From assembly GCA_029931535.1 (NCBI GenBank), contig JAQPZY010001684.1, positions 1,376,501-1,440,500 on the forward strand: a stretch of 64,000 nt of DNA, given 5' to 3'. The position numbers and the translations under genes are program-made. The first letter of the stretch is position 1. Every line of letters begins with the position of its first letter. A model generated the notes under the pieces. That model saw only the letters and a list, made by a program, of their open reading frames with translations. It was not told the DNA's origin and did no database searches. This DNA comes from Margaritifera margaritifera (lineage: Eukaryota > Mollusca > Bivalvia > Unionida > Margaritiferidae). Positions 43,270 to 54,544 of the stretch are shown here, one piece after another.

Positions 43270-45030
43270 GAGGAAGTTTTTACGTAATGTTTTTAATTTT
43301 GTTCCCATAATGCTACTAAATCCAGCTCAAAATATAGATAATGGATTCAACTTTTCACCACAATTAGGCACGTGTGTGATTTTTTCGTCCTTTTTTCCAA
43401 TGTTCAAGTAGTGTATTTATGCGGCAGGAATGTTTTCAAGTTAGGCACTGAAAAGGTGTTTGATTTCTTTATTCATCAAAGTTTTGTTTTTCACTGCCTG
43501 TTTTTAACCATATATTTGTCGTGAATCTTTGTCTTTACATAAAGTGGACAATATTTTATTGTTGTCTTTCTTGCTCACCCAAATTCAACGATTTTTTCCC
43601 CCATTGGTGACCTAATCTTTCTTTTTCAATTGGTATTCATCTTGTTTGTGCAGATTAGACAATACAAGTAGATGTTACTCCATTTTGAAAATTCGTTTGG
43701 AACGTTAAACTCTTTGCACTTGCCGCATTAAACTTTTATAAATTCACACCATTGTTTTGGATTGGCGATACTTTCAAAAGGTAAGATGGTTTATTGATTA
43801 CTGCCTTTGAATACGCAATACCAGCAGCATTTGGGCGTTCCCATCAATACTAATTGTGTCATTTTACAAAGTTTGGAAGATCACGTAGTACGGATCGGTC
43901 GGTTCTAATACGAGAAGTTGAAGATATTAAGTTTTTATTCAATTTTTTACGATTTTGTTAATTCTGTCAATACCATTTGTCATTTACGTTTTGGTACATT
44001 TGGAAAATAAGTTCGACCACCATGTGCTTAAGAAGGTGGTTTCTTAAACATCCGCCTATCGGAATTATTCGTTTTGTGGTAGAAAAATATCACAGCGTAG
44101 GATTTCAAAGAAACACACGTTCCTTTTGACGTAAACTTATATATTCATCACTAAAAATAGCATAGAGAGTCAGTATTTGTTGCATTCCCATTCTGGCTTG
44201 AAATAATTGTATTTAGGTATTATTTTTTTTACATCCGCACGTAGGTACCTTTGCAACGAAGTGAAGTTTCACTGACCTGGATGCGCTTTGGATTATATAT
44301 AAACTGTACATAAAAAAAACTCCAATATAAATTTGTACTGCCAAAAGGGGATATTAATAAAAACAAACACCACAATTATGCTCTGTTGTGAGTCGGAGAA
44401 AGAAATCGTTTGATATGGCTTGGGGACGAAGTCTCTGCCTGACGGTATATATGTATTCCAACTAGTCTTTCCGTGGACTCGGAAAAATATTCGAATGTAG
44501 TTTTGTGTATATCTTGCAATATGTATAGTTCCAACACAATCGTAGTATCTGGGGTGTAGAAGATGTTCGGTTCATTCTTTATTTAAAGAAAAATACGTTC
44601 TTACGTACATACGTATGTACGTATATATGTTCTTGAAAACCATTTGTAAAATGTCTTTAAAAAACATATTAGATCAAATTTAAAAATCCTACGCTAAAAC
44701 TGTATCCATGAAACAAATCTGAAAAGCAAAATACCTATAATTCAATGGAAAGATGGTTCTACGTCCTGATTGGGAGACGCTCTAAAGGAAGAGATAGTGC
44801 TTCCGGATTGGAAAGTGCGTGCATATGTTAGTGGTATTTGTACTGACCAATGAAACATGCATTCTGATTATGAATATAAACTATGCTTTTGGAAGCCTGG
44901 ACACTATATAAGAAGTTTCCTTCGTAAAATGAAAAGTATTTGTTAGAAACGAAAGGAAATACATTTGAGTAATGATCGTCAATACTGAATCCATTTCATT
45001 TCTTAAAAGTTCGTGACAGTGTCATTTGAA
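43270..45030. other. No supported feature
   Basis: This is AT-rich. A minus-strand stretch near 43745-43640 reads CKEFNVPNEFSKWSNIYLYC then LICTNKM, a possible C-x2-C containing remnant of the virus-like block, but stops surround it. The remainder shows no coding signal. Confidence 0.4.
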
Positions 45031-45035
45031 AGGAG

Positions 45036-45039
<4 letters not shown>

Positions 45040-45118
<79 letters not shown>
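45040..45118. repeat. (AT)n microsatellite
   Basis: About 39 uninterrupted AT dinucleotides. Confidence 0.98.
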
Positions 45119-45123
<5 letters not shown>

Positions 45124-45564
45124 CGCTACATATATAAGTTTGATAAATTGTTGACTGTTTGTAAGTGTCCAAGATATTGGTTATATTGACATAAAGTATG
45201 CTTGTAATGTTTCAGTATCTAATCTAACCACTCTTAGCTGTATCCTTAATTATCTATTTGCTGATATAGGACTTTCGCGTTTACCACATGTACCTCTGTA
45301 TAACAGCCTTGATCCTGTATATAACAGAAAAGCTTTCTTTCAGAATATGCATGTAATGAGTAATGCTATTTTCTGCTCACATGTAAGCACGTCCGTATAG
45401 TTCTTTGAATAAAAATAATAATAAATATAAAGCATTGATCTGAAAGCGTTGTTACCTCAGACGGAAGTTAACACGAGTTTTAAACTTTTTGCATTTGAGA
45501 AATCGACCGATTCTCAGAGTACGTGGCTGAGATAAAAATTAAATGTTGTATATCTCCATGACTG

Positions 45565-45632
45565 TGAGTAAACTTCTATTATGGGTACCGTTTGATATTG
45601 TCCAGAATCAATATAAACTTAGATATCTTTCT
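45565..45632 (+). repeat. Perfect 68-bp direct repeat, left copy
   Basis: It begins TGAGTAAACTTCTATTATGG and ends CTTAGATATCTTTCT. It is identical to 47211-47278 at every base. Confidence 0.95.
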
Positions 45633-45781
45633 TTATTATATACTCATTTTTTTCTCCGTTAACTTTGCATTGTCAGAATCGTGCAGTATTTCTCCATACT
45701 GCACGGCTTCATACTGCACGACACGAGTGTCTAAAAATAGTATCGCGTTTTAGGAACTACTTTTTTTATTGTAAACAAACA

Positions 45782-46110
45782 ATGTACGCAAATGAAGCAG
45801 ACACCGGAGCTTTTGCTTTATTAGATTTGTCTGTGGATGAACTAAACAAGCTGTTTGAGACTAGAGATGATAAATCTGACGATGTGGATGAATTCATGGA
45901 GTCACAAAAGAATCTTTCAACCAAGCAAGTGAGTGAACGTGATATTCACAATGTACTGCGGTGGCTTTATGACAACAAACGTGAGGCATGCAGTATTGAA
46001 AATATCATTCTGATCATTTAAACACTTATTTAGCCGATGGTTCAGACTACGAACCGTGCTCTCTAGAGTCTATAAAAATATAGCATAAAAAGGCATCTTA
46101 TGACCAAATG
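45782..46110 (+). pseudogene. Crypton/KIAA1958-like tyrosine recombinase N-terminal fragment
   Basis: The start ATG is at 45782. The frame reads ALLDLSVDELNKLFETRDDK, then ERDIHNVLRWLYDNKREACS, and stops at 46021. The next phase continues NTYLADGSDYEPCSLESIKI. The acidic Dls.deL..l.e.kd...t..... region followed by L..Yl....dGs.YEP.SL.siq is the pattern of the N-terminal region of Crypton-derived proteins (KIAA1958, QRICH1-like) and related recombinases in invertebrates, from memory. No catalytic recombinase domain follows. It lies inside the segment bounded by the 68-bp repeats. Confidence 0.5.
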
Positions 46111-46300
46111 ATATTCTGTTTCTCTCAGAGACCGCCAATTTTACAAGTCAGTCCAAGCACTAAATTCGAAAAAATACAACTAAAGAAGGCGGGTTTTGGT
46201 ATAAAAGCAAGTGCCTCGGAACCAAGAAGCCACGATAACGAAGAAGCCTTATTTTGCGCTGACGAAATGGGCTCCACACCCCAGCCGCTTTGCAATTTTG

Positions 46301-46340
46301 CCTGTTTTTTTTTTTTTTGTTTGTTTTTTTTTTTTTTGAG
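46301..46340. repeat. Poly-T tract
   Basis: Two T runs of 13-15 bases are separated by GTTTG. They may be the reverse complement of a retroposed A-tail, but no element body was recognised. Confidence 0.6.
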
Positions 46341-47102
46341 AAATTGTTTGGATAAATAGTGACAGTACATATAAATATGTCATCTATAGCTGGTAATAAG
46401 AATGGCAAAAAATGTACTTAATTTTCTGCATCTTGAATTTCTTCAAAATGTACTTTCTGATCCACGGTGCGAAATTGCACTGCAATCTAGACTACGATTC
46501 CAACAGAAATCACATTCCAAAGGAGAATTTACTGCACTCCAAAACGAAATGAATTTGATATTCCCTAAAAAAAATATTTAATCCTGCATCTTCTTGAGAA
46601 TTTCACTTAAAAGAATTTCATATTTTGTCCACCTTATGATTCCAAACTATCAATGGCAGGACAGTAACACATGTGTAAGCTAGCTTGCTGTCGAGGCCAG
46701 TCCCTCTAGCTACATGTACAGCGTACGTAATAGACCCAGCTAAAAACTAAAAGAGCAGAATTTAGTTGAATCGACAGAAAAACAAAATCCCTCCATTCCC
46801 GATCAACTGGGAAAGTTGTTCCAAGGCGCAGTCATTCACAATATGACTCAAAATTTCAATTTTAAGTAGACCAAAATGAGATTTCTTTTTGAAACAAATC
46901 ACTGTGCGCGAGGTACTCTACCAAGTTCAAAGGTCACTGGGCGGTGCCATGTGCGCATGAATACTGTTACTGTGTATTGGTTTAACTTCGGTTGTGTATT
47001 TACATTAGAATATAGCAGAAATTCAGTTACTTTGTTTCTTGTAGTGTGTTCTTTTTATTATTCAGCCTTAGGTAGAAAAGCAAAATGAGTATATAATAAA
47101 AA

Positions 47103-47200
47103 GGTTACTGCATTTGTATGGGAAAATATGAACTCGTTTTTTCTGAGCTATACTGCACTCAGAAAACTCGTTCATATTTTCCCATACAAATGCAGTAACC
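47103..47200. repeat. Inverted repeat/hairpin, 38-bp arms
   Basis: The left arm (47103-47140) starts GGTTACTGCATTTGTATGGG; the right arm (47163-47200) ends with its reverse complement CCCATACAAATGCAGTAACC. About 34 of 38 positions pair across a 22-bp loop. It lies 10 bp before the right 68-bp direct repeat. MITE-like. Confidence 0.85.
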
Positions 47201-47210
47201 TATAAATACT

Positions 47211-47278
47211 TGAGTAAACTTCTATTATGGGTACCGTTTGATATTGTCCAGAATCAATATAAACTTAGATATCTTTCT
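47211..47278 (+). repeat. Perfect 68-bp direct repeat, right copy
   Basis: Identical to 45565-45632, with 1646 bp between repeat starts. Confidence 0.95.
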
Positions 47279-47559
47279 ATACTGAGGATACAAATTAATC
47301 TTGCAGCTTAACTATGCAAGTCTTAAATTCGATATATATTTGTAACACGATCATTGTGTCAAAGGGACGGAATCAAAAGGAAACACGTGTTCCATTTAAA
47401 CATTTCAAAATCGAGTGGTTCATTTAAATGATAATCCAAAAAATCGTTGTATGTTACTTTAGAATTTATAGCCTTTAACTGACCTCCGCTGATTCAAAGT
47501 TTGGGAGATCTCGAAAAACATATTGAATTTTAAATACCTGGGATACTAGTGCAATATGC

Positions 47560-48040
47560 CATAAAGATTCAACGATGAGCCTCATCTTTATGGCACTCAT
47601 ATGCAATTCAACTATTCATACGTGTGTGTGTGTCCGTCTGTCCGTACGTCTATTCGTAACTCTATCTCCTAATAAACCGCTGGGTTGAAATTTATCAAAC
47701 TTTGTGCATAGGCTACCCATGTGATAAACATCTGCAAGGGAGGTATAGTTTTAAGGCCGCTCTACTGGTGTCCCTGGAAGGGGTTCAAAAGGTTGACCAT
47801 GAAAAAATTGAAGTTACAGTGATATATGTAACGCATTTGGGGTTACGACTCTTGTGTCAATGTCAGGGATGTTAAGGTTCGGGGGTAAGGAGATGTCGAA
47901 TATAAAAAAATTTAGTGATTTGAAATAGTCCATGTAGCCCGAGTTTATTCTTGACTTGTCTACTAGGTTCACCGACTTTTCGTGGTAAGGTCCCTTTCAA
48001 TTTTTTGCTTCGGGATATCTTTGAAAGGGAAGAAGTTGTA
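47560..48040. repeat. Probable dispersed repeat relic
   Basis: A hairpin (GCCATAAAGATTCAACGATG with CATCTTTATGGC nearby) is followed by 'gtgtccgtctgtccgtacg' and 'ctatctcctaataaaccgctgg'. That text is typical of a widespread bivalve/gastropod repeat (memory). No coding potential is visible. Confidence 0.35.
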
Positions 48041-48249
48041 ATAGTTACATGCGGCGGTAATAGATTATTAAATTACACAGCAGTCAGAATAGAAAAAAAA
48101 TAAAGCAATCGGCTATACAAGTTTTATTGATTATGCATAGTTACATAGTTATATTTAAATTATTAACGATAGATCTCTTTACAATGTTAATATTAATTAC
48201 GAATTCACACATGACAGCTTCAACGAGAAATGTCCTAGTTAACATACCC

Positions 48250-48275
48250 TCCCCCCCCCCCCCCCAAAAAAAAAG
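48250..48275. repeat. Homopolymer C then A
   Basis: About 16 C followed by 10 A. Confidence 0.9.
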
Positions 48276-48654
48276 AAAGATTTAGATACATGTTTCAGAA
48301 ACATCCTACCCGGCTTACAAATATACGCGTTGATCATTTAAACATACATTTATAACACAAACATTGAAATCGTTATGACCACATATATTTGGCAAGAAAT
48401 GAATTTATCGGGAAACAGCAAATGCAGCTATCAGAAGACAGCAAAGCTTGCATGCACATATTTATTTAGAAAAAGACTTTGTTATTCTTCAGTACTTAAG
48501 AAGATCAATACTATGTGATGAGTAAGACAAACTAAGTGCTTTTTCTTCGAAACGGCGATGCTGTACTTCTCAGGTTGTATGCTCATATCCAATTTAATGA
48601 CTGTACAAGCACCAGGGTTAAAAAAAAGTCACAAAGACATCAAAAATGTACATT

Positions 48655-49190
48655 ATCAACAAAGTGTAAAAAGCATGTCACGCTGACCTACTTTTGATAT
48701 CGTGGTGTAATACAATTCTTCAGAATTCATGTACGTATCAAGTGTTATGAGTGTACAAGCAACAGTGAGAAATTCACCTAAACATGAAAAGTACACATGG
48801 TGAATGGAGAGGGAAAAGAAGGTCACAATGACCTGATTTTCGTATGGTGGTATAGAACTTCTCATGATGTATGATGGATCTATTTCCGTGACTGTACACG
48901 CAACGGTATCGCATAAACTGACCTAAATATAAATAAGTACGTGATCAATGGAGCTTAAAAAGTAGGTTACAATGACCTGCTTTTATTATAATGGTGTATT
49001 ACTCTTCATGATGTATGCACATATATAGTTTAAAGACTGTCTTCCAGAAACTGACAAACGTAACAAGTGTACATGATCACTGGAGCATGAAAAGTAGATC
49101 ACGGTGATCTACATTTAGCATACAATTTCATGACTCTACAAGCAACAATGTATGAGAAATTGATCTAAACATAAAATGATTACATTTGCT
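48655..49190. repeat. Second array of the GGTCA-n3-TGACC repeat family
   Basis: Four units start at about 48671, 48820, 48965 and 49096. Palindromes read TGTCACGCTGACCT, AGGTCACAATGACCT (perfect, 48820-48834), AGGTTACAATGACCT and AGATCACGGTGATCT. Each is followed by 'ACTTTT' or 'GATTTT', a 'ggtgta' segment and 'tcatgatgtatg'. Units are about 130-150 bp and in the same orientation as the 6.2-kb array. Confidence 0.75.
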
Positions 49191-49199
49191 AACGCCAAA

Positions 49200-50735
49200 G
49201 TTGACAGACGAGTATCACATCAGAGGTATTGTATAAGCTCTCCTGCGCTGGCAGGTGAGTTAATAAACAAGAGCAATAAAAGCTGGCTTTACAATTGTTA
49301 GTACAGTTTTTATTTTTCTACTCAGCTCAACTTTATTTACACTAAGGTCAATATGAAAGTAACATACGGAGGCATAAAGACATGTATAATTAATGTTCAA
49401 AATTATGCTTGCGAAAAAGACACATGAACTGTATCAATTTTAATCATTGTATAAATAAACAATTTAGGAGAAATGACAAATAATCAATTAACAACAGTCA
49501 CAGGACTAAACGTAACATTATTATTTGAATAAATGTACTGATATATCTTAATATTTTGAATAATTTTTACTGATATTTGTGACTATGTTGTTTTCATTTC
49601 CTTTGATTGGGTCATGAAATCATTAGGATGCTTTTAAAGCAATATATATATATATAAATATAAAATGCAGTCTATAAAGTAAGTTGATTTTTTTAGACTA
49701 ATAAATACCACAAAAGATCAGCGTGCACTCTTTCAACTGAAGTATTATTTTCAAACGTCCACAATTCGCATCAATATATTAAGATAGGCACGATTGTTCT
49801 GATGTTAAGTTTTAATAGACATTCTATAGACATATTGAAATCTTCAATACTTTGCTTTCAAAATAAAGATAGCTTTTTCAGCTAAAAATAATGACTTTGG
49901 TATATCATTTTTGAAACAAAACAAACTTGAAGATATTCATATTCATTTACAATTTTGGTAGCACATTCTTGTATATAAATGGCAGTCTATTTATTTATGT
50001 AACTTCCAAATATTATAAGTATTTTATTTAAATTTTACAGTCAGTTTCCTAATATCACAGTATATAACAAAATCATCCGATATAGTTGGAAGATCTTGTG
50101 CATTTTCTGAAAAAATAAATTTGTCATCTGCTTGAGTAGAAGTGAAGCTTTCATATATACAAGGAAATCTAAACTCTATACATTTAAAAATATGTAAAAC
50201 AAAGTGGTGAAATATTTTCACTCTCTCGTACACCCATAAACAATTAAAATTCAAGAAATTTATTCATTTAATTGTATACAAGATTTTCTATCATTTTAAA
50301 TATTCTTAATTGCATTGAAACATTTTTTGTAACACAGCAGGATTTTTATTTTTTTTCTTCATATTCCTATTTTTTAGAGATTGAAAGTATGTTTGAAAAT
50401 CTGCGATTATACCAACAACAAAAAAAAGTTCTTTATTACAAGCGTTAGGAGATTCACTCAAAAATAATAATACAGAAGTAGTATCTTGAGTCGAAAAGGG
50501 TTTTCTAAACCCGTTTGGACTCAGTAATATGTAATATCGATACATTGTGTAAGTCTTGAATTTAACATAGATGTAAGGACGATACCCAAAGAGGAAAGTT
50601 ATATTATTGATCTGTAATTTTATGGGTTTCTGGGTCCAGTATATTTTATTATTGATTTCATGATTCCAACAGTCCAAGAATCTTAAATGATGCCAGCATC
50701 AATAACTATGTGAAAAAGAAGTATATAATCGCATG
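49200..50735. other. No supported feature
   Basis: This is strongly AT-rich. Open frames at 50254-50024 and 50677-50306 on the minus strand have no recognisable motif. The latter may be a far-diverged downstream part of the CR1-like element at 50740-51430. Confidence 0.45.
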
Positions 50736-50739
50736 AGCA

Positions 50740-51430
50740 AATGTGACTTGTTAATATTTTCATCCATATCATTATCAAAAACCTGAAGTTTTCCATTTTT
50801 AATTTTCATCGCCGCAATTATTTCTTCATTTGTAATATTCTAATTCAGAATAACATCTGCTTGGGAGTTAAATTTGCTTACAATTATTTCTTCCTTTGTA
50901 ATATTCTGATTCAGAATAACATCTACTTGGGAGTTAAATTTGCCTACAATTATTTCTTCCTTGTAATATTCTGATTCAGAATAACATCTGCTTGGGAGTT
51001 AAATGTGCTTGCATGAGAAGCAGAGTTGTTTTCATCATCACTTTTATCTTCTACTTTAGCATTCATACTCTAAAAGTAATCAAATATCGTGTTAAACTAT
51101 TTGGAATAGAAGTGCTAGCTTTGTTCACGCTATTGCTTAGTCTCCTGTACTGCTTAAGATCTTTGTTCTTATTCTAGTAACTCTTTTTCCTTTCGAATGG
51201 TTAGTTTATTCTTAGAACTAATTTTTAAAAAAGTTTTCTTATACAATTTACACGCAGCTACCATATTTTATCCAGTTTGTTTAGACATGTCAACACTGAA
51301 TATTCTTTCAGCTGTATGAAAACGCCTTCTAGCGCATTTACAATCCTTGCCAAACCAAGACTTCTTACACATTTATCCGTTATTATATGATTGGTGTTGT
51401 GCAAAATCACGTTTCACACTATGTTTAAAA
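50740..51430 (-). mobile_element. CR1-like non-LTR retrotransposon fragment (endonuclease-RT linker)
   Basis: Minus strand near 51395 reads KSWFGKDCKCARRRFHTAER, then after a stop MVAACKLYKKTFLKISSKNK, the linker after the endonuclease in CR1-type elements (kpWfg.dCk.ar..y..ak, lyKktl). Further down come NSQADVILNQNIT-like text and NEEIIAAMKIKNGKLQVFDN, equivalent to the start of RT (it..Ei..ai..lKngKs.g.Dn). A 66-bp unit within this region is present three times. RT catalytic motifs are absent. Stops are frequent. Confidence 0.55.
50812..51012. repeat. Three tandem copies of a 66-bp unit
   Basis: Units contain CAATTATTTCTTC, the palindromic ATTCTGATTCAGAAT (first copy ATTCTAATTCAGAAT), and CTTGGGAGTTAAATTTGC. 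On the minus strand each encodes about 22 residues of the CR1-like linker, with NITKEEIIV in two of the copies. Confidence 0.8.
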
Positions 51431-51939
51431 TGTCTACTGTTATCCATCAACTTTTATAGTATTAGAAGACGATACCTTACATACAGAATTACTATTAGTA
51501 ATGTATTAACATGAAAAGCAAATCAACCGTTAACATCCGATAATAATGTACTATATTCTAATACTTTAAATCACGTTACTAGCAAACCCATCAACTGTGT
51601 ATAATTGGTAATCTATAACAATTTTACACTGTGTTGTAACTTTACCTATATTTGTACCTTCATTCAACCTACCATTTACAATACCCACATTACAGTTACA
51701 ATTATTTAGAATGGAATCTTCCAAAACACATGTCAAATATTTAAAATATTGGTTTGAACAAAATCTCACACCTATTAATCTCCTTCAGGAATTTCTCTAT
51801 GATAATATACACGGGAAGAATGGTTTCATAATATTTTTGATAGTTATGTACGATGGAGGTGTTTTTAAATATGCACATATTCTACAAATCTTGCCACTTT
51901 GAATTGAATTTATATCCACAGGAATAAGTCTGTATGCCA

Positions 51940-52690
51940 ATGCTTTATAGGGACAATGGGAAATTAACATCAGTCAGGTGTGGCTCTATAGGGACAATGG
52001 AAATTGAACATTACGCGTCAGTCCATAGGTTTAACATTGTGGGTCTGTATGGCGACAAGGGAAAACGTAATGTTTAAAACGTCCATATGTTTAACATTAT
52101 GGGTCTTTATAGGGACAAGATGATCTGACATCCAAGACCTAGTTATCTACTATCTAAAACCTAGTGTCTACTATTCAACACCCAGTGGTCTACTATCCAA
52201 CACGCCGTTGTAGTGACCAATATCCAGCGATTTGCTATCAATACCCAGTCATATACTATTCATTACCCCCACATTTACTATCCAGCACCCCATATTTACT
52301 ATCCAACACGCTGTTTGGAGTGACCAACACTAACACCCAGTCATGTACTATCCATTCCCCACAGATTTACTATCCAGCACCCCATATTTACTATCCAACA
52401 CGCTGTTTGGAGTATCCAACACTCAGTCATGTACTATCCATTACACCCACATTTACTATCCAGCACCCCACATTTACCATCCAACACGGCGTTTGGAGTG
52501 ATCAACACCCACTCATCTACTAATCAACGTGTAGGAGTGCTCAGACATAGACAACCATACTTATACACTATCACACATGGAGTGAAAGGAGAGAACATGA
52601 GGGAGATAAGAACAAACACACATTTTAGGACATTCATTGGCTTACTTTTACAATCCAAACACAAACATATCCGACATCGGCATTAATGCT
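51940..52690 (+). repeat. Foldback left arm
   Basis: Outer units ending CTTTATAGGGACAA, about five repeats of a 'tttactatccagcacccca' / 'ccaacacgctgtttggagtg' module between 52190 and 52510, then the unique inner block ending GGCATTAATGC. Confidence 0.75.
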
Positions 52691-53407
52691 GTATGAAGCC
52701 AAGTGGGGTTTAGAATTTGTAATACTAAACATATTGGCAGAAAGTTTTATCGCAATGCCAATACTTTATGGTCCAGATTTGGTTCTTCACTTTGTTATTA
52801 ATTTACGGTTCGCCACCATGGATTTAGTACATTGACTGACCTTACCCAATTTCAGCTCATTTAGTTACAGATGTGTGTATGTTGTTTTAGATTTAATACG
52901 ATGAGTGAAATGTAACCTATGAAGAGAGGCAAGACTTAAATTGGCCACCAAGTCAGAATTTGACCTGAAGCCAAGGTTGTAAGGTTGTGACATCAAAGTT
53001 ATGCATCGTACATATTAAACAGGATGGAGAGAAGAACAAACACACACTTAAGGACATGCATTGGCATACTTTTACAATAGAGAAAAGTGAAAAATTATGA
53101 TTTTGCGTGCGGATATATAATGAAAATGGACATTGTTTTCTCGTAATTATTAGAAACAGGATAGATGATGATTCTTAGCCACCTTAGTTTTCCTCAACTA
53201 TACTAATTTATATTGCATGGCTTCGTCATGTAAAAAAAATCGATAGGAAGCTGAGGATATAGGGGTTGGTCATCTATCCTACTACTCCTTAAAATGTTTT
53301 TGCAGTAGAACAATTAAATTCATATCATTTTACAAACATGGTAAAATAAAAATACACAAGGACTGCGAGAGAGAAAATACGGAAATAATTAAATTGTATG
53401 AAAGAAT

Positions 53408-53411
<4 letters not shown>

Positions 53412-53480
<69 letters not shown>

Positions 53481-53527
53481 ACTGTGTTTAAGCTTCAGCT
53501 TCAGAAAGAGGAAAGGGAAATAGAAAT

Positions 53528-53558
<31 letters not shown>

Positions 53559-53576
53559 AGGAGAGAGAGAGAGAGA
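53412..53576. repeat. (GA)n microsatellites, two blocks
   Basis: GA runs at 53412-53480 and 53534-53576, separated by a unique GA-poor spacer containing AACTGTGTTTAAGCTTCAGC. AACTGTGTTTAA follows both blocks, so this is probably a duplicated module. Confidence 0.9.
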
Positions 53577-53924
53577 AAAAAAAACTGTGTTTAACAATGC
53601 GGTGAAAGAATTGATACACCGGAGCACACATGGGAGAGTAACTGTGTTTTAATTCACGATTTAGTTGATGAATGACAATTTGTGCCAATTAATTAATGGA
53701 TTTATGACTTAATAATTAACAAGCAATGGTCCTTATCATTGTTTTTCAACTCAGTTTAACACTCCAGTTAACCGAGACATCGTACAACAATTGAAAGAGA
53801 TGTAAATCTATTATATTTGCGCAGTTTACTTTTTTACACCAACTAACTCGTATAGGTCAGTGTACTAAATATAGGGTGGCAAAAACCAAAAACCGTAAAT
53901 ATGTAACAAACTGAAGAACCAATT

Positions 53925-54190
53925 TAGTGACGAAACTGACTTTTACTGTTGCAGTATCACATATTTTAGTGAAGAAACTGGCTTTCACTGTTGCAGTAGC
54001 ACACATTTTAGTGAAGAAACTGACTTTTACTGTTGCAGTAGCACATATTTTAGTGAAGAAACTGACTTTTGCTGTTGCAGTAGCACGTATTTTAGTGAAG
54101 AAACTGACTTTTGATGTTGCAGTAGCACATATTTTAGTGAGAAAACTGACTTTTACTGTTGCAATAGCAAACAATCTATTGCAGAAAAGG
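53925..54190. repeat. 42-bp minisatellite, about six units, open on both strands
   Basis: The unit is GAAGAAACTGACTTTTACTG plus TTGCAGTAGCACATATTTTAGT with few substitutions. As 42 is a multiple of three, both strands stay open: the plus strand repeats LTFTVAVAHILVKK and the minus strand KVSFFTKICATATV. There is no start context or flanking coding text, so this is a repeat rather than a gene. Confidence 0.9.
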
Positions 54191-54544
54191 TTCTTACTGT
54201 TGCCAGCGGGCCATTATAATTTCTGCCAGGCCCTAGTTTATTGACAGTTATTACAATCACAGTTTAAAATATTTTCTTATCAAAACTCATGTATGCTGGC
54301 ATATATAGCACGTACAAAGAGGATGCATATTATATGTGAGGACTTGGCGCTTTGACCCCTGTGTCAAAATTTTGTGATATGAGTAAATGACCGAGGAGAG
54401 GATCATTGGGGAATTATGCAGTAGAAAGAGTAAGGATGGCGAGGCATTCAAGTTGCACTAGTTAAACATTTGAAATAATATAAACATACAGACATGCTCA
54501 AATGATAATTAGGTCTTATTGAGAGATCCTTAAAATCATCTTGG

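Noticed and set aside
36060..44400. Polinton-style terminal inverted repeats (AGT...ACT) around the virus-like block
   Set aside because: A candidate left text 'agtatataata' at about 36063 has no matching right partner that I could find.
52164..52686. 119-codon frame rich in Tyr/Pro/His
   Set aside because: It is translation of the tandem 'tactatccaacac' modules of the foldback arm; no start context or domain.
53325..53688. Open frames rich in Arg/Glu or Leu/Ser on both strands
   Set aside because: They are produced by (GA)n repeats.
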